Below are positions 1 to 7,318 of a DNA stretch of 13,596 bases, piece after piece (position 1 is the stretch's first letter; each line of letters begins with the position of its first letter). This stretch comes from Actinomycetota bacterium (GTDB lineage: Bacteria; Actinomycetota; Coriobacteriia; Anaerosomatales; D1FN1-002): contig VAUM01000019.1 of the NCBI GenBank assembly GCA_005774595.1, forward strand, positions 1-13,596, read 5' to 3'. Position numbers and translations under genes: made by a program. The notes beneath the pieces are model-generated. The model was not told the DNA's origin and did not search any database. It saw nothing but the letters and a program-made list of their open reading frames with translations.

Positions 1-1
1 C

Positions 2-235
2 GCCGCGACCGCCCAGATCGAGTGCATCCGCCGCCTCGCGGCCGACCCGGGGCTCGAGGCGCTGCCGCCCGCACTGCGCGAGCTGGCCGAGCTGCGCCTC
101 GCAAACCCGGACGCCAACCTGCGGGAACTCGGCGAGCTGGCGGACCCGCCGCTGTCGAAATCCGCGGTGTACCATAGGGTCCGCCGCATCGAGGAGCTCT
201 GCGCCGAGGCCGGCATCACGGGCGCGGGGGGCTGA
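2..235 (+). CDS. whiA: WhiA sporulation/cell-division regulator family protein, C-terminal end
   Basis: This is the last 77 codons of a gene that starts before the window; the frame is open from base 2 to a TGA at 233-235. The translation carries the typical WhiA C-terminal helix-turn-helix: an AQIECIRRL helix, then LPPALRELAELRLANPDANL, then LGELADPPLSKSAVYHRVRR. WhiA proteins join a LAGLIDADG-like domain to this DNA-binding domain and act in sporulation regulation in Streptomyces and in division and metabolism elsewhere. The LAGLIDADG part is outside the window. The usual SKSGVNHR motif reads SKSAVYHR here, a mild departure. In many actinobacteria and firmicutes whiA follows rapZ and yvcK, and in actinobacteria it precedes gap-pgk-tpiA, which matches what follows. 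Identification is from motif recognition and synteny. Confidence 0.92.
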   Translation, partial: AATAQIECIRRLAADPGLEALPPALRELAELRLANPDANLRELGELADPPLSKSAVYHRVRRIEELCAEAGITGAGG

Positions 236-241
236 CGCGGC

Positions 242-267
242 GTCTTCGGGTACGGGTCTTCGGGTAC
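242..267 (+). repeat. Two direct copies of a 12-bp word upstream of gap
   Basis: The word GTCTTCGGGTAC occurs at 242-253 and again at 256-267, a 14-bp period, in the 125-bp gap between whiA and gap. It lies about 95 bases before the gap start. It could be a paired binding site for a regulator of the glycolytic operon or just a small local duplication. I see no convincing -35/-10 pair or terminator hairpin in the rest of this gap, so whiA and the glycolysis genes may be co-transcribed. Confidence 0.4.
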
Positions 268-360
268 AGGGGAACCAAGCGGAGCCGCCGGGCCCCCGCT
301 CCACGACAGCGTTCGGGCGCGCCGCGTCAGAGAGCGGCGCACGAGGAGGGAGAGTACGAA

Positions 361-1368
<1,008 letters not shown>

Positions 1369-1398
1369 GGGCCGACACACCGCGACACCGGAGGGCCC

Positions 1399-2586
1399 AT
1401 GTTCGCGAAGAAGACCGTCAAGGACGCCGACGTCCGCGGCAAGCGCGTACTCGTGCGCGTCGACTTCAACGTGCCGCTGTCCGAGGGCGCCGTGACCGAC
1501 GACACGCGCGTGCGCGCCGCGCTGCCGACGCTGCGCTGGCTCGTCGACAAGGGCGCGCGCGTGATCGTCGTCTCGCACCTCGGCAGGCCGAAAGGCGAGC
1601 CCGACCCGCAGTTCTCGCTGCGGCCCGTGCGCCGTGTGCTCCAGCGCCTGCTGGGCCGCAACGTCGTGTTCGTTGACGACATCTTCGGGAAGCACGCCGT
1701 CGACTCTGTGGCACGCATGGTCGACGGCGAGATCATCATGCTCGAGAACGTGCGCTTCCACCCGGGCGAGAAGGCCAACGACCCCGAGTTCGCGAAGGCG
1801 CTCGCCGCGCTCGCCGACGTCTACGTCAACGACGCGTTCGGCGCCGCGCATCGCGCGCACGCGTCGACCGAGGGGGTCGCGCACCTGCTCCCCGCGTACG
1901 CGGGCATGCTGCTCGCGCGCGAGGTCGAGACGCTCTCCGACATGCTCGCCGAGCCGAACCGCCCGTTCGTCGCGATCCTCGGCGGCAGCAAGGTCTCGGA
2001 CAAGTTCGGCGTCATCGACCGCTTCATCGACTGCTGCGACACCGTGCTCATAGGCGGCGGCATGGCGTTCACGTTCCTCGTGGCCAAGGGCATCGAGGTC
2101 GGGAAGTCGCTCGTCGAGCCCGACTGGGTCGAGCCCGCCAAGAAGATGCTCGCCAAGTCGTGCGAGCGCGGCGTCGACCTCGTCCTGCCGACCGACTTCG
2201 TGGTCGCCGAGTGCATCGCCGAGGACGCCGAGACCAAGGTCGTCGGCCGCGAGGAGATCCCCGCGTCGATGATGGGCCTCGACATCGGGCCGTCGACGGT
2301 CGAGCTGTTCAAGGGCGAGATCGCCGGCGCGAAGACGATCTTCTGGAACGGGCCGATGGGCGTGTTCGAGATGGGACCGTTCGAGGCGGGTACGCGCGAG
2401 GTCGCGACCGCGGTCGCGCGCAACAACCGTGCCGTGTCGGTCATCGGCGGCGGCGACTCGGTGGCCGCGTTGCGCAAGTTCGACCTCGAGGACCGCGTGA
2501 CCTTCGTATCGACCGGCGGCGGCGCCTCGATGATGCTGCTCGAGGGCACGCCGCTGCCCGGCGTGGAGGCGCTGCTCGACCGCTAG
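1399..2586 (+). CDS. pgk: Phosphoglycerate kinase
   Basis: Phosphoglycerate kinase moves the acyl phosphate of 1,3-bisphosphoglycerate to ADP, giving ATP and 3-phosphoglycerate in the cytoplasm. The protein has 395 residues, the usual size. N-domain substrate motifs are RVDFNVPL (20-27) and SHLGRPKG (59-66), with the LENVRFHPGEK stretch at 115-125. The C-domain nucleotide side shows GGSKVSDK (195-202), WNGPMGVFE (316-324), GGGDSVAAL (350-358) and the glycine-rich STGGGASMMLLEG (371-383). The ATG at 1399 gives the standard opening KKTVKDADVRGKRVLV; a GGAGGG site at 1390-1395 lies only three bases before it, close but usable. It follows gap by 30 bases and precedes tpiA by 57 bases, so the three are most likely one transcript. 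Confidence 0.98.
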   Translation: MFAKKTVKDADVRGKRVLVRVDFNVPLSEGAVTDDTRVRAALPTLRWLVDKGARVIVVSHLGRPKGEPDPQFSLRPVRRVLQRLLGRNVVFVDDIFGKHAVDSVARMVDGEIIMLENVRFHPGEKANDPEFAKALAALADVYVNDAFGAAHRAHASTEGVAHLLPAYAGMLLAREVETLSDMLAEPNRPFVAILGGSKVSDKFGVIDRFIDCCDTVLIGGGMAFTFLVAKGIEVGKSLVEPDWVEPAKKMLAKSCERGVDLVLPTDFVVAECIAEDAETKVVGREEIPASMMGLDIGPSTVELFKGEIAGAKTIFWNGPMGVFEMGPFEAGTREVATAVARNNRAVSVIGGGDSVAALRKFDLEDRVTFVSTGGGASMMLLEGTPLPGVEALLDR

Positions 2587-2643
2587 CGCGTTCAGATCCG
2601 CGGTGCGCCACGGCGCGCCGCCCGAGTGGGAAGGCCCGGACTC

Positions 2644-3429
2644 ATGCACCGCAGCCGCAAGCCGATGGTGGCCGGCAACTGGAAGATGTACAAGACGTCC
2701 GGCGAGGGCGCCATCCTCATCCAGGACCTCGAGGAGCGCGTCAGCTCCATGTGGGACCGCGTCGAGGTCGTCGTCTGCCCGCCGCTCACGGGCCTGAAGG
2801 CCGCGTCGACCGTCATCGAGCTCGACCGCCTCGAGATGGGCCTCGGCGCGCAGAACTGCCACTGGGAGGACGAAGGCGCGTTCACCGGTGAGGTCTCACC
2901 GCGCATGCTCAAGGACCTGCGGTGCGACTACGTCATCGTCGGCCACTCGGAGCGCCGCGAGATGTTCGGCGACACCGACGAGTGGGTCAACCGCAAGGTC
3001 AAGGCGGTCTTCGAGGCGGGCATGCTCCCGATCCTGTGCTGCGGCGAGACGCTCGCCACCCGCGAGGCCGGCGAGACCGAGGCGCACGTGCGCGCGCAGG
3101 TGCGCGCCGCGCTCGAGGGCGTCACGGCCGAGCAGGCCGAGAAGCTCGTCATCGCGTACGAGCCCATCTGGGCCATCGGGACCGGCCACACGCCCACGCC
3201 CGAGGCCGCCAACGACGTCGCCCGGTCGATCCGCGCCACCGTCGGCGCGCTGTTCGGCCCGCCGGTCGCGGTCAAGGCGCGCGTCCTGTACGGCGGGTCC
3301 GTGAAGGCCGAGAACGCCGACCTGTTCTTCGTCGAGAGCGACATCGACGGCGCACTGGTCGGCGGCGCCGCTCTGAAGGCGGACGGGTTCGCCGAGATCG
3401 TGTCGGCTGCGCTGTCCGCCTGCGCCTAG
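2644..3429 (+). CDS. tpiA: Triose-phosphate isomerase
   Basis: This TIM-barrel enzyme interconverts dihydroxyacetone phosphate and glyceraldehyde-3-phosphate, feeding both trioses into gap. From the ATG at 2644 the protein has 261 residues, close to the family norm. Active-site residues are visible: Asn12 and Lys14 in AGNWKMYK, His101 in VIVGHSERRE, and the catalytic base Glu173 in AYEPIWAIGTG. The phosphate-binding YGGSVKAEN is at 216-224 and the ALVGGAALK loop at 237-245. I prefer 2644 over the in-frame GTG at 2626 because GGGAAGG at 2628-2634 then becomes a well-spaced ribosome site, and because family members begin only a few residues before the KPxVAGNWKM motif. The gene ends three bases before gpmI. 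Confidence 0.97.
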   Translation: MHRSRKPMVAGNWKMYKTSGEGAILIQDLEERVSSMWDRVEVVVCPPLTGLKAASTVIELDRLEMGLGAQNCHWEDEGAFTGEVSPRMLKDLRCDYVIVGHSERREMFGDTDEWVNRKVKAVFEAGMLPILCCGETLATREAGETEAHVRAQVRAALEGVTAEQAEKLVIAYEPIWAIGTGHTPTPEAANDVARSIRATVGALFGPPVAVKARVLYGGSVKAENADLFFVESDIDGALVGGAALKADGFAEIVSAALSACA

Positions 3430-3432
3430 ACG

Positions 3433-4959
3433 ATGCCCGAGCAGCGCCCGGTCTGCCTCATCGTGCTCGACGGGTTCGGGCTCGCCGAGCCCGGCCCGAG
3501 CAACGCCGTCTCCGTCGCGCGCACGCCCGTGCTCGACCGGCTCTTCGCCGAGCGGCCGTGGGGCCGCCTGCAGGCGTCCGGGCTGGCGGTCGGCCTGCCG
3601 GAAGGGCAGATGGGCAACTCCGAGGTCGGTCACCTGAACATCGGCGCCGGGCGTGTGGTGTACCAGGAGCTCACCCGCATCAACGCCGCGGTCGCCGACG
3701 GGTCGCTCGCCGACAACGAGGTCCTTGCCGAGGCCATCGACGCTGCGGTGGCCGCCGACAGGGCGGTCCACTTCATGGGGCTGGTCTCCGACGGCGGCGT
3801 GCACAGCCACATCACGCACCTCGAGGCGCTCATCGACACGGCTGTCGCGCGCGGGTCGCGCGACGTGAACGTCCACTGCTTCCTCGACGGCCGCGACGTG
3901 TCGCCGACGAGCGGCGCGGCGTTCGTGGAGCGCATCGAGGCGCGGCTGGCGGCCACCGGCGCCGGTCGTGTGGCCACGGTCATGGGCCGGTACTGGGCGA
4001 TGGACCGCGACAAGCGCTGGGAGCGCGTCGAGCGCGCCTGGCGCGCGATGGTGCTGCGCGACGCGCCCGAGGTCGAGCGCGGCTCCGGCGCGATCCGCGA
4101 CTCGTACGCGCGCGAGGTCACCGACGAGTTCGTCGAGCCGGTCTGCGTGGCCGGCGGCGCGCCGGTGATCGAGGGTGACGCGCTCGTCTTCTTCAACTTC
4201 CGCCCCGACCGCGCGCGCGAGATCACGCGCGCGTTCACCGACCCGGCGTTCGACGGTTTCGAGAGGCCCACGAAGCCGGAGGTGCACTTCGTCTGCCTCA
4301 CCGAGTACGACCCGACCATCCCGGCGCCGGTCGCGTACCCGAAGGACCTGCCGTGCTGCGTGCTCGCCGACGTCATCGCCGACGCCGGCTTGCGGCAACT
4401 CCACATCGCCGAGACCGAGAAGTACGCGCACGTCACGTTCTTCCTCAACGGCGGCAGCGAGCCGCCGAAGGCAGGCGAGGAGCGCGTGCTGGTGCCGAGC
4501 CCGAAGGTCGCCACCTACGACCTGCAGCCCGAGATGAGCGCGCCGGAGGTCACGAGGCGCCTGGTCGAGGCGATCGGCGAGGACCGTGCGGACTTCTACG
4601 TCGTCAACTACGCGAACTGCGACATGGTCGGCCACACGGGCGTGCTCGAGGCGGCCGTGCGTGCGGTCGAGGCGGTCGACGCGGGCGTTGGAGCGGTGCT
4701 GGCCGCCATCGCCGCGAAGGGCGGGAGCGCGCTCGTGATCGCCGACCACGGCAACGCCGAGCAGATGGCCGAGCTCGACGGCTCCGGGCCGTTCACGGCG
4801 CACACCACAGGCGACGTGCCCTTCATCGCCGCGCTGGCGGACGGGGTCACCGGGGTTCGCGAGGGCGGCATGCTCGCCGACGTCGCCCCGACCGTCCTCG
4901 GCCTGCTCGGACTCGAGCAGCCGGCGGAGTGGACGGGCGCCGACCTGCTGGTATACTGA
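3433..4959 (+). CDS. gpmI: 2,3-bisphosphoglycerate-independent phosphoglycerate mutase
   Basis: This is the cofactor-independent, metal-dependent mutase of the alkaline phosphatase superfamily that converts 3-phosphoglycerate to 2-phosphoglycerate. Its 508 residues match the family. Metal and catalytic positions are all present: Asp13 in VLDGFG, the phosphoserine nucleophile Ser63 in GNSEVGHLNIG, Asp397 and His401 in CDMVGHTG, Asp438 and His439 in ADHGNAEQM, and His457 in AHTT. Substrate-binding motifs LDGRDVSPTSG (151-161), RYWAMDRD (186-193) and FNFRPDR (254-260) are intact. It begins three bases after tpiA with no strong ribosome site, so translational coupling is likely. Its place between tpiA and secG is noteworthy, because the classical actinobacterial order is gap-pgk-tpiA-secG. 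No enolase gene follows here. Confidence 0.97.
   Translation: MPEQRPVCLIVLDGFGLAEPGPSNAVSVARTPVLDRLFAERPWGRLQASGLAVGLPEGQMGNSEVGHLNIGAGRVVYQELTRINAAVADGSLADNEVLAEAIDAAVAADRAVHFMGLVSDGGVHSHITHLEALIDTAVARGSRDVNVHCFLDGRDVSPTSGAAFVERIEARLAATGAGRVATVMGRYWAMDRDKRWERVERAWRAMVLRDAPEVERGSGAIRDSYAREVTDEFVEPVCVAGGAPVIEGDALVFFNFRPDRAREITRAFTDPAFDGFERPTKPEVHFVCLTEYDPTIPAPVAYPKDLPCCVLADVIADAGLRQLHIAETEKYAHVTFFLNGGSEPPKAGEERVLVPSPKVATYDLQPEMSAPEVTRRLVEAIGEDRADFYVVNYANCDMVGHTGVLEAAVRAVEAVDAGVGAVLAAIAAKGGSALVIADHGNAEQMAELDGSGPFTAHTTGDVPFIAALADGVTGVREGGMLADVAPTVLGLLGLEQPAEWTGADLLVY
4930..4957 (+). promoter_or_regulatory. Possible internal promoter for secG
   Basis: A TATACT hexamer (4952-4957) overlaps the end of gpmI and is preceded, with a 16-base spacer, by TGGACG (4930-4935), which matches four of six bases of TTGACA. 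AT-rich hexamers are rare in this GC-rich sequence, and the same TATACT occurs in the tRNA promoter further on. Transcription would begin near 4964, about 48 bases before secG. It lies inside coding sequence, so chance is possible. Confidence 0.4.
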
Positions 4960-5011
4960 TGCGTCGCCGCGCCCGGCAAGGGCGCATCAGCTCGAGGAAA
5001 GGCGTGTCCGC

Positions 5012-5260
5012 GTGAGCCCTCTGACCATCGCCCTCGTCATCCTGCACTGCCTCGCCGCCGTGGCGCTGATCGTGTTCATCCTGCTGCACTCGGGCAAGGG
5101 GACCGGCGTGTCCTCGATGTTCGGCGCGATGCAGTCGGCCATCTCCGGCACGAGCATCATCGAGAAGAACCTCGACCGCATCACGATCGTGTCGGCGGTC
5201 GTCTTCTTCGTCACCGCGATCATCCTGATGATGACCTACTCGGTCACCGGCGGCGCGTAG
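5012..5260 (+). CDS. secG: Preprotein translocase subunit SecG
   Basis: SecG is the small, non-essential subunit of the SecYEG channel in the cytoplasmic membrane; it aids SecA-driven protein export. The 82-residue product has the family layout: a first membrane segment at about residues 4-24, a loop with LLHSGKGTGVSSMFG (24-38) where the HSGKGxG signature is typical of SecG, and a second segment at about 57-77. The start is GTG at 5012, with GAGGAAAGG at 4994-5002 nine bases upstream. The pairing of secG with the glycolytic genes is a known conserved neighbourhood with no obvious functional link. A hairpin follows, so this is probably the last gene of the transcript. Confidence 0.93.
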   Translation: MSPLTIALVILHCLAAVALIVFILLHSGKGTGVSSMFGAMQSAISGTSIIEKNLDRITIVSAVVFFVTAIILMMTYSVTGGA

Positions 5261-5289
5261 GTCGCGCGTCCGCAACGCATCGCACCGCC

Positions 5290-5318
5290 GACGCCCGGGC
5301 CACCCGCCCGGGCGTTCG
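5290..5318 (+). terminator. Hairpin terminator candidate after secG
   Basis: ACGCCCGGG at 5291-5299 pairs exactly with CCCGGGCGT at 5307-5315, and C5300-G5306 extends the stem to ten pairs around a five-base loop. It lies 30 bases after the secG stop. The sequence after it (TTCGCTTTCC) is only partly T-rich, common for terminators in high-GC actinobacteria. It probably closes the glycolysis-secG transcript. Confidence 0.65.
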
Positions 5319-5392
5319 CTTTCCCGGGCCACATCGCCCCGATACCACCCCTTGCCAGCCTTCATGCAGAATGCGACTCTTTCTATTCAGAG

Positions 5393-5510
5393 GCGTCGCG
5401 CGGTCCCGCGCGTGCTCCGAACGGGTACCAACTCTGTCGGACGCGTGCGGTGTATCGCACGTGCGCACGCTCGCGAAGGAGTGTTGCGGAGGGGTCCCCG
5501 CGGGGACCGC
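5393..5510 (+). promoter_or_regulatory. Leader with several palindromes upstream of the binding-protein gene
   Basis: The 270-base gap between secG and the binding-protein gene holds no gene I can support. It contains three inverted repeats: CGCGCGG/CCGCGCG at 5397-5412; GCGTGCG at 5443-5449, which can pair with CGCACGC at 5464-5470 or, through GTGCG, with CGCAC at 5456-5460; and the perfect 16-base palindrome GGTCCCCGCGGGGACC at 5493-5508, ending six bases before the ribosome site. These could be operator sites or mRNA stems that stabilise or regulate the message. I could not fix a convincing promoter; TTGCCA at 5352-5357 is a possible -35 without a good -10. Confidence 0.4.
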
Positions 5511-5514
5511 ACGG

Positions 5515-5522
5515 AAGGAGGC
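5515..5522 (+). promoter_or_regulatory. Strong ribosome binding site fixing a TTG start
   Basis: AAGGAGGC lies eight bases before the TTG at 5531. It is the best Shine-Dalgarno match in the window and decides the start of the binding protein. The resulting first residues form a proper lipoprotein signal, whereas the earlier in-frame GTG at 5450 would add an arginine-rich stretch translated from the palindromic leader. Confidence 0.8.
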
Positions 5523-5530
5523 GGGTCGAC

Positions 5531-7222
5531 TTGTCGAACAACCTGCGTAGGAGCCTCATCATCACGCTCGTCGCGTTGATGGCGCTCACGGTGCTCGGCG
5601 CGATGGGATGCAAGCCCAAGGTCATCGAGGAGACCGTCACGCCGAAGAACCCCTTCGAGGAGAAGGGCTCGATGGCTCGGCTCGGCTGGCAGGCCGACTA
5701 CCCGATCATGGACAACTTCCTGTTCCCGCTGTTCATGTCCACGAGCGGTGACAACAAGGCCTTCTACGGCAACCCGGCCGTCGACGCGAAGCTCACCGAG
5801 GCCCGCAAGACCGCCGACCGCGATGCCCGCATCAAGCTGTACCAGGAGATCGAGAAGATGGTCGGCGAGGACCAGCCGCTCATCGCGCTGGTGAACTACC
5901 GTCACCTGCGCGTCGGGTCGGACCGGATCCGGGACTTCGTGTTCAACTCGGTCAGTCTCGGCAGCTTCGAGAGCGCGTGGATCGCTCCCGACAAGGCCGC
6001 GACGACGCCGGTCTCCGGCGGCACGATGTCCATGTACATCGCCGAGCCGCTCTTCATCGACCCCTATGACGGCCAGGAGTCCGAGGGCATCCAGGTCATC
6101 AACTGCCTGTTCGACAGCCTCGTCGAGGCCGATCCGGCGACGTTCGAGATCAAGCCGGCCGCCGCCGAGAGCTGGACGGCCAACGAGGACCAGAGCGTGT
6201 TCACGTTCAAGCTGCGCCAGGGCGCGAAGTTCAGCAACGGCCGCGAGGTCAAGGCCGGCGACTTCAAGTACGCGTGGGAGCGCATCTGCAACAAGGACAA
6301 CGCGTCCACGATCAGCTACCACCTGCTGCCCGTGCAGGGCGCGGAGGAGATGATCAGCGGCGAGGCCAGCTCGCTCGCCGGCGTCAAGGTCGTCGACGAC
6401 TTCACGCTCGAGGTCACGCTGACCCAGCCGATGGCGGACTTCATCTACGTCGCGTCGCACCCGTCCCTCGGCCCCGTGCCGAAGGACGAGGTCGACAAGG
6501 ACCCGAAGAAGTTCCTCGACAACCCGATCGGCAACGGTCCGTTCAAGATGTCCGAGCCGTGGAAGCACGAGCAGTACATCAAGCTCTCGCGCAACGATGG
6601 CTACTACGGCAAGAAGCCGTACCTCGATGCGGTCAACTTCAAGATCTTCAAGGACGAGGAGACCGCGTTCACCGAGTTCGAGGCGGGCAACCTGGACTTC
6701 ACGCAGATCCCGAGCGGCCGCATCGCCGACGTGAAGAAGAAGTACGGCGAGAGCGATGACGGCTACAAGGTCATCCCGGGCAAGCAGTCGCTGTTCGGCC
6801 AGGAGCTCAGCACCTACTACATCTGGTTCAACACCTCGAACCGGGTGAACAAGGACAACCCGCTGGCCAAGCCCGAGGTCCGCAAGGCCATCTCGATGGC
6901 GATCAACCGCCAGGCCATCTGCGACAAGGTCTACGAGGGCACGCGCGTGCCTGCGACCGGCGCCGTTCCTTCCGGCATGCCGGGCTTCCAGGAGAACGCG
7001 TGGCCGTACAACAAGTACGACGTCGAGGCGGCCAAGAAGATGCTCGCCGACGCCGGCTACCCGAACGGCGAGGGTCTCCCCGCGATGACCCTCGCGTTCA
7101 ACAGCGGCTCGGGGCACGAGGACGTCATGGCGCTCGTCCAGGCGGACCTGAAGGTCATCGGCATCGAGACGACCCAGGATCCGCACGAGTGGGCCGAGTA
7201 CACCGGCACCTACCTGAAGTAA
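5531..7222 (+). CDS. oppA: Peptide-type ABC transporter substrate-binding lipoprotein, apparently circularly permuted
   Basis: This is a 563-residue extracytoplasmic solute-binding protein of family 5 (OppA/DppA type), expected to hand peptides or similar ligands to the permeases encoded downstream. It starts at TTG 5531 behind AAGGAGGC. Residues 1-26 form a signal peptide (basic SNNLRRS, hydrophobic core) and Cys27 in GAMGC is the likely lipidation site. The order of conserved blocks is abnormal. Residues 39-151 (GWQADYPIMDNF, GDNKAFYGNPAVDAKL, YQEIEKM, up to FESAWI) are the part that normally ends such proteins. A linker at 152-160 leads into the normal N-terminal start SGGTMSMYIAEP (162-173), LFDSLVEADP, AAESWTANED, FKLRQGAKFSNG, NGPFKM (335-340), VRKAISMAINRQAIC (450-464), and stops at EWAEYTGTYLK (553-563). 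All blocks appear once and in frame. A misassembly is the main alternative. The ligand is unknown, so the gene symbol is by analogy only. Confidence 0.88.
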   Translation: MSNNLRRSLIITLVALMALTVLGAMGCKPKVIEETVTPKNPFEEKGSMARLGWQADYPIMDNFLFPLFMSTSGDNKAFYGNPAVDAKLTEARKTADRDARIKLYQEIEKMVGEDQPLIALVNYRHLRVGSDRIRDFVFNSVSLGSFESAWIAPDKAATTPVSGGTMSMYIAEPLFIDPYDGQESEGIQVINCLFDSLVEADPATFEIKPAAAESWTANEDQSVFTFKLRQGAKFSNGREVKAGDFKYAWERICNKDNASTISYHLLPVQGAEEMISGEASSLAGVKVVDDFTLEVTLTQPMADFIYVASHPSLGPVPKDEVDKDPKKFLDNPIGNGPFKMSEPWKHEQYIKLSRNDGYYGKKPYLDAVNFKIFKDEETAFTEFEAGNLDFTQIPSGRIADVKKKYGESDDGYKVIPGKQSLFGQELSTYYIWFNTSNRVNKDNPLAKPEVRKAISMAINRQAICDKVYEGTRVPATGAVPSGMPGFQENAWPYNKYDVEAAKKMLADAGYPNGEGLPAMTLAFNSGSGHEDVMALVQADLKVIGIETTQDPHEWAEYTGTYLK

Positions 7223-7244
7223 CATCGCACCGAACGAAGGATGC

Positions 7245-7273
7245 GGGCAGGACGTCCCTGGGGGCGTCCTGCC
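7245..7273 (+). terminator. Strong intercistronic hairpin after the binding-protein gene
   Basis: GGCAGGACG (7246-7254) pairs exactly with CGTCCTGCC (7264-7272), and inner pairs extend the stem to about 12 with a three-base loop. It sits 23 bases after the stop and has no T-run. Hairpins in this place in opp/dpp operons usually protect the binding-protein message or act as partial terminators, so that the binding protein is made in excess over the permeases. That role is inferred here. Confidence 0.6.
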
Positions 7274-7318
7274 TGTGTCCGGGCCCGCGACTGCCGCCCG
7301 CACGAAGAGGAAGCGCCC

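Noticed and set aside
2626..2643. Earlier GTG start for tpiA at 2626
   Set aside because: It overlaps the likely ribosome site GGGAAGG (2628-2634); the ATG at 2644 gives the usual family N-terminus.
5450..5530. Earlier in-frame GTG start (5450) for the binding protein
   Set aside because: It would add an arginine-rich stretch translated from the palindromic leader and bury the lipoprotein signal. The TTG at 5531 has an excellent ribosome site and gives a normal signal peptide.
5531..7222. The binding-protein gene as a frameshifted or truncated pseudogene
   Set aside because: There is one continuous frame, no duplicated or missing conserved block, a strong ribosome site and an intact operon downstream. 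The odd order is better explained by permutation or misassembly.
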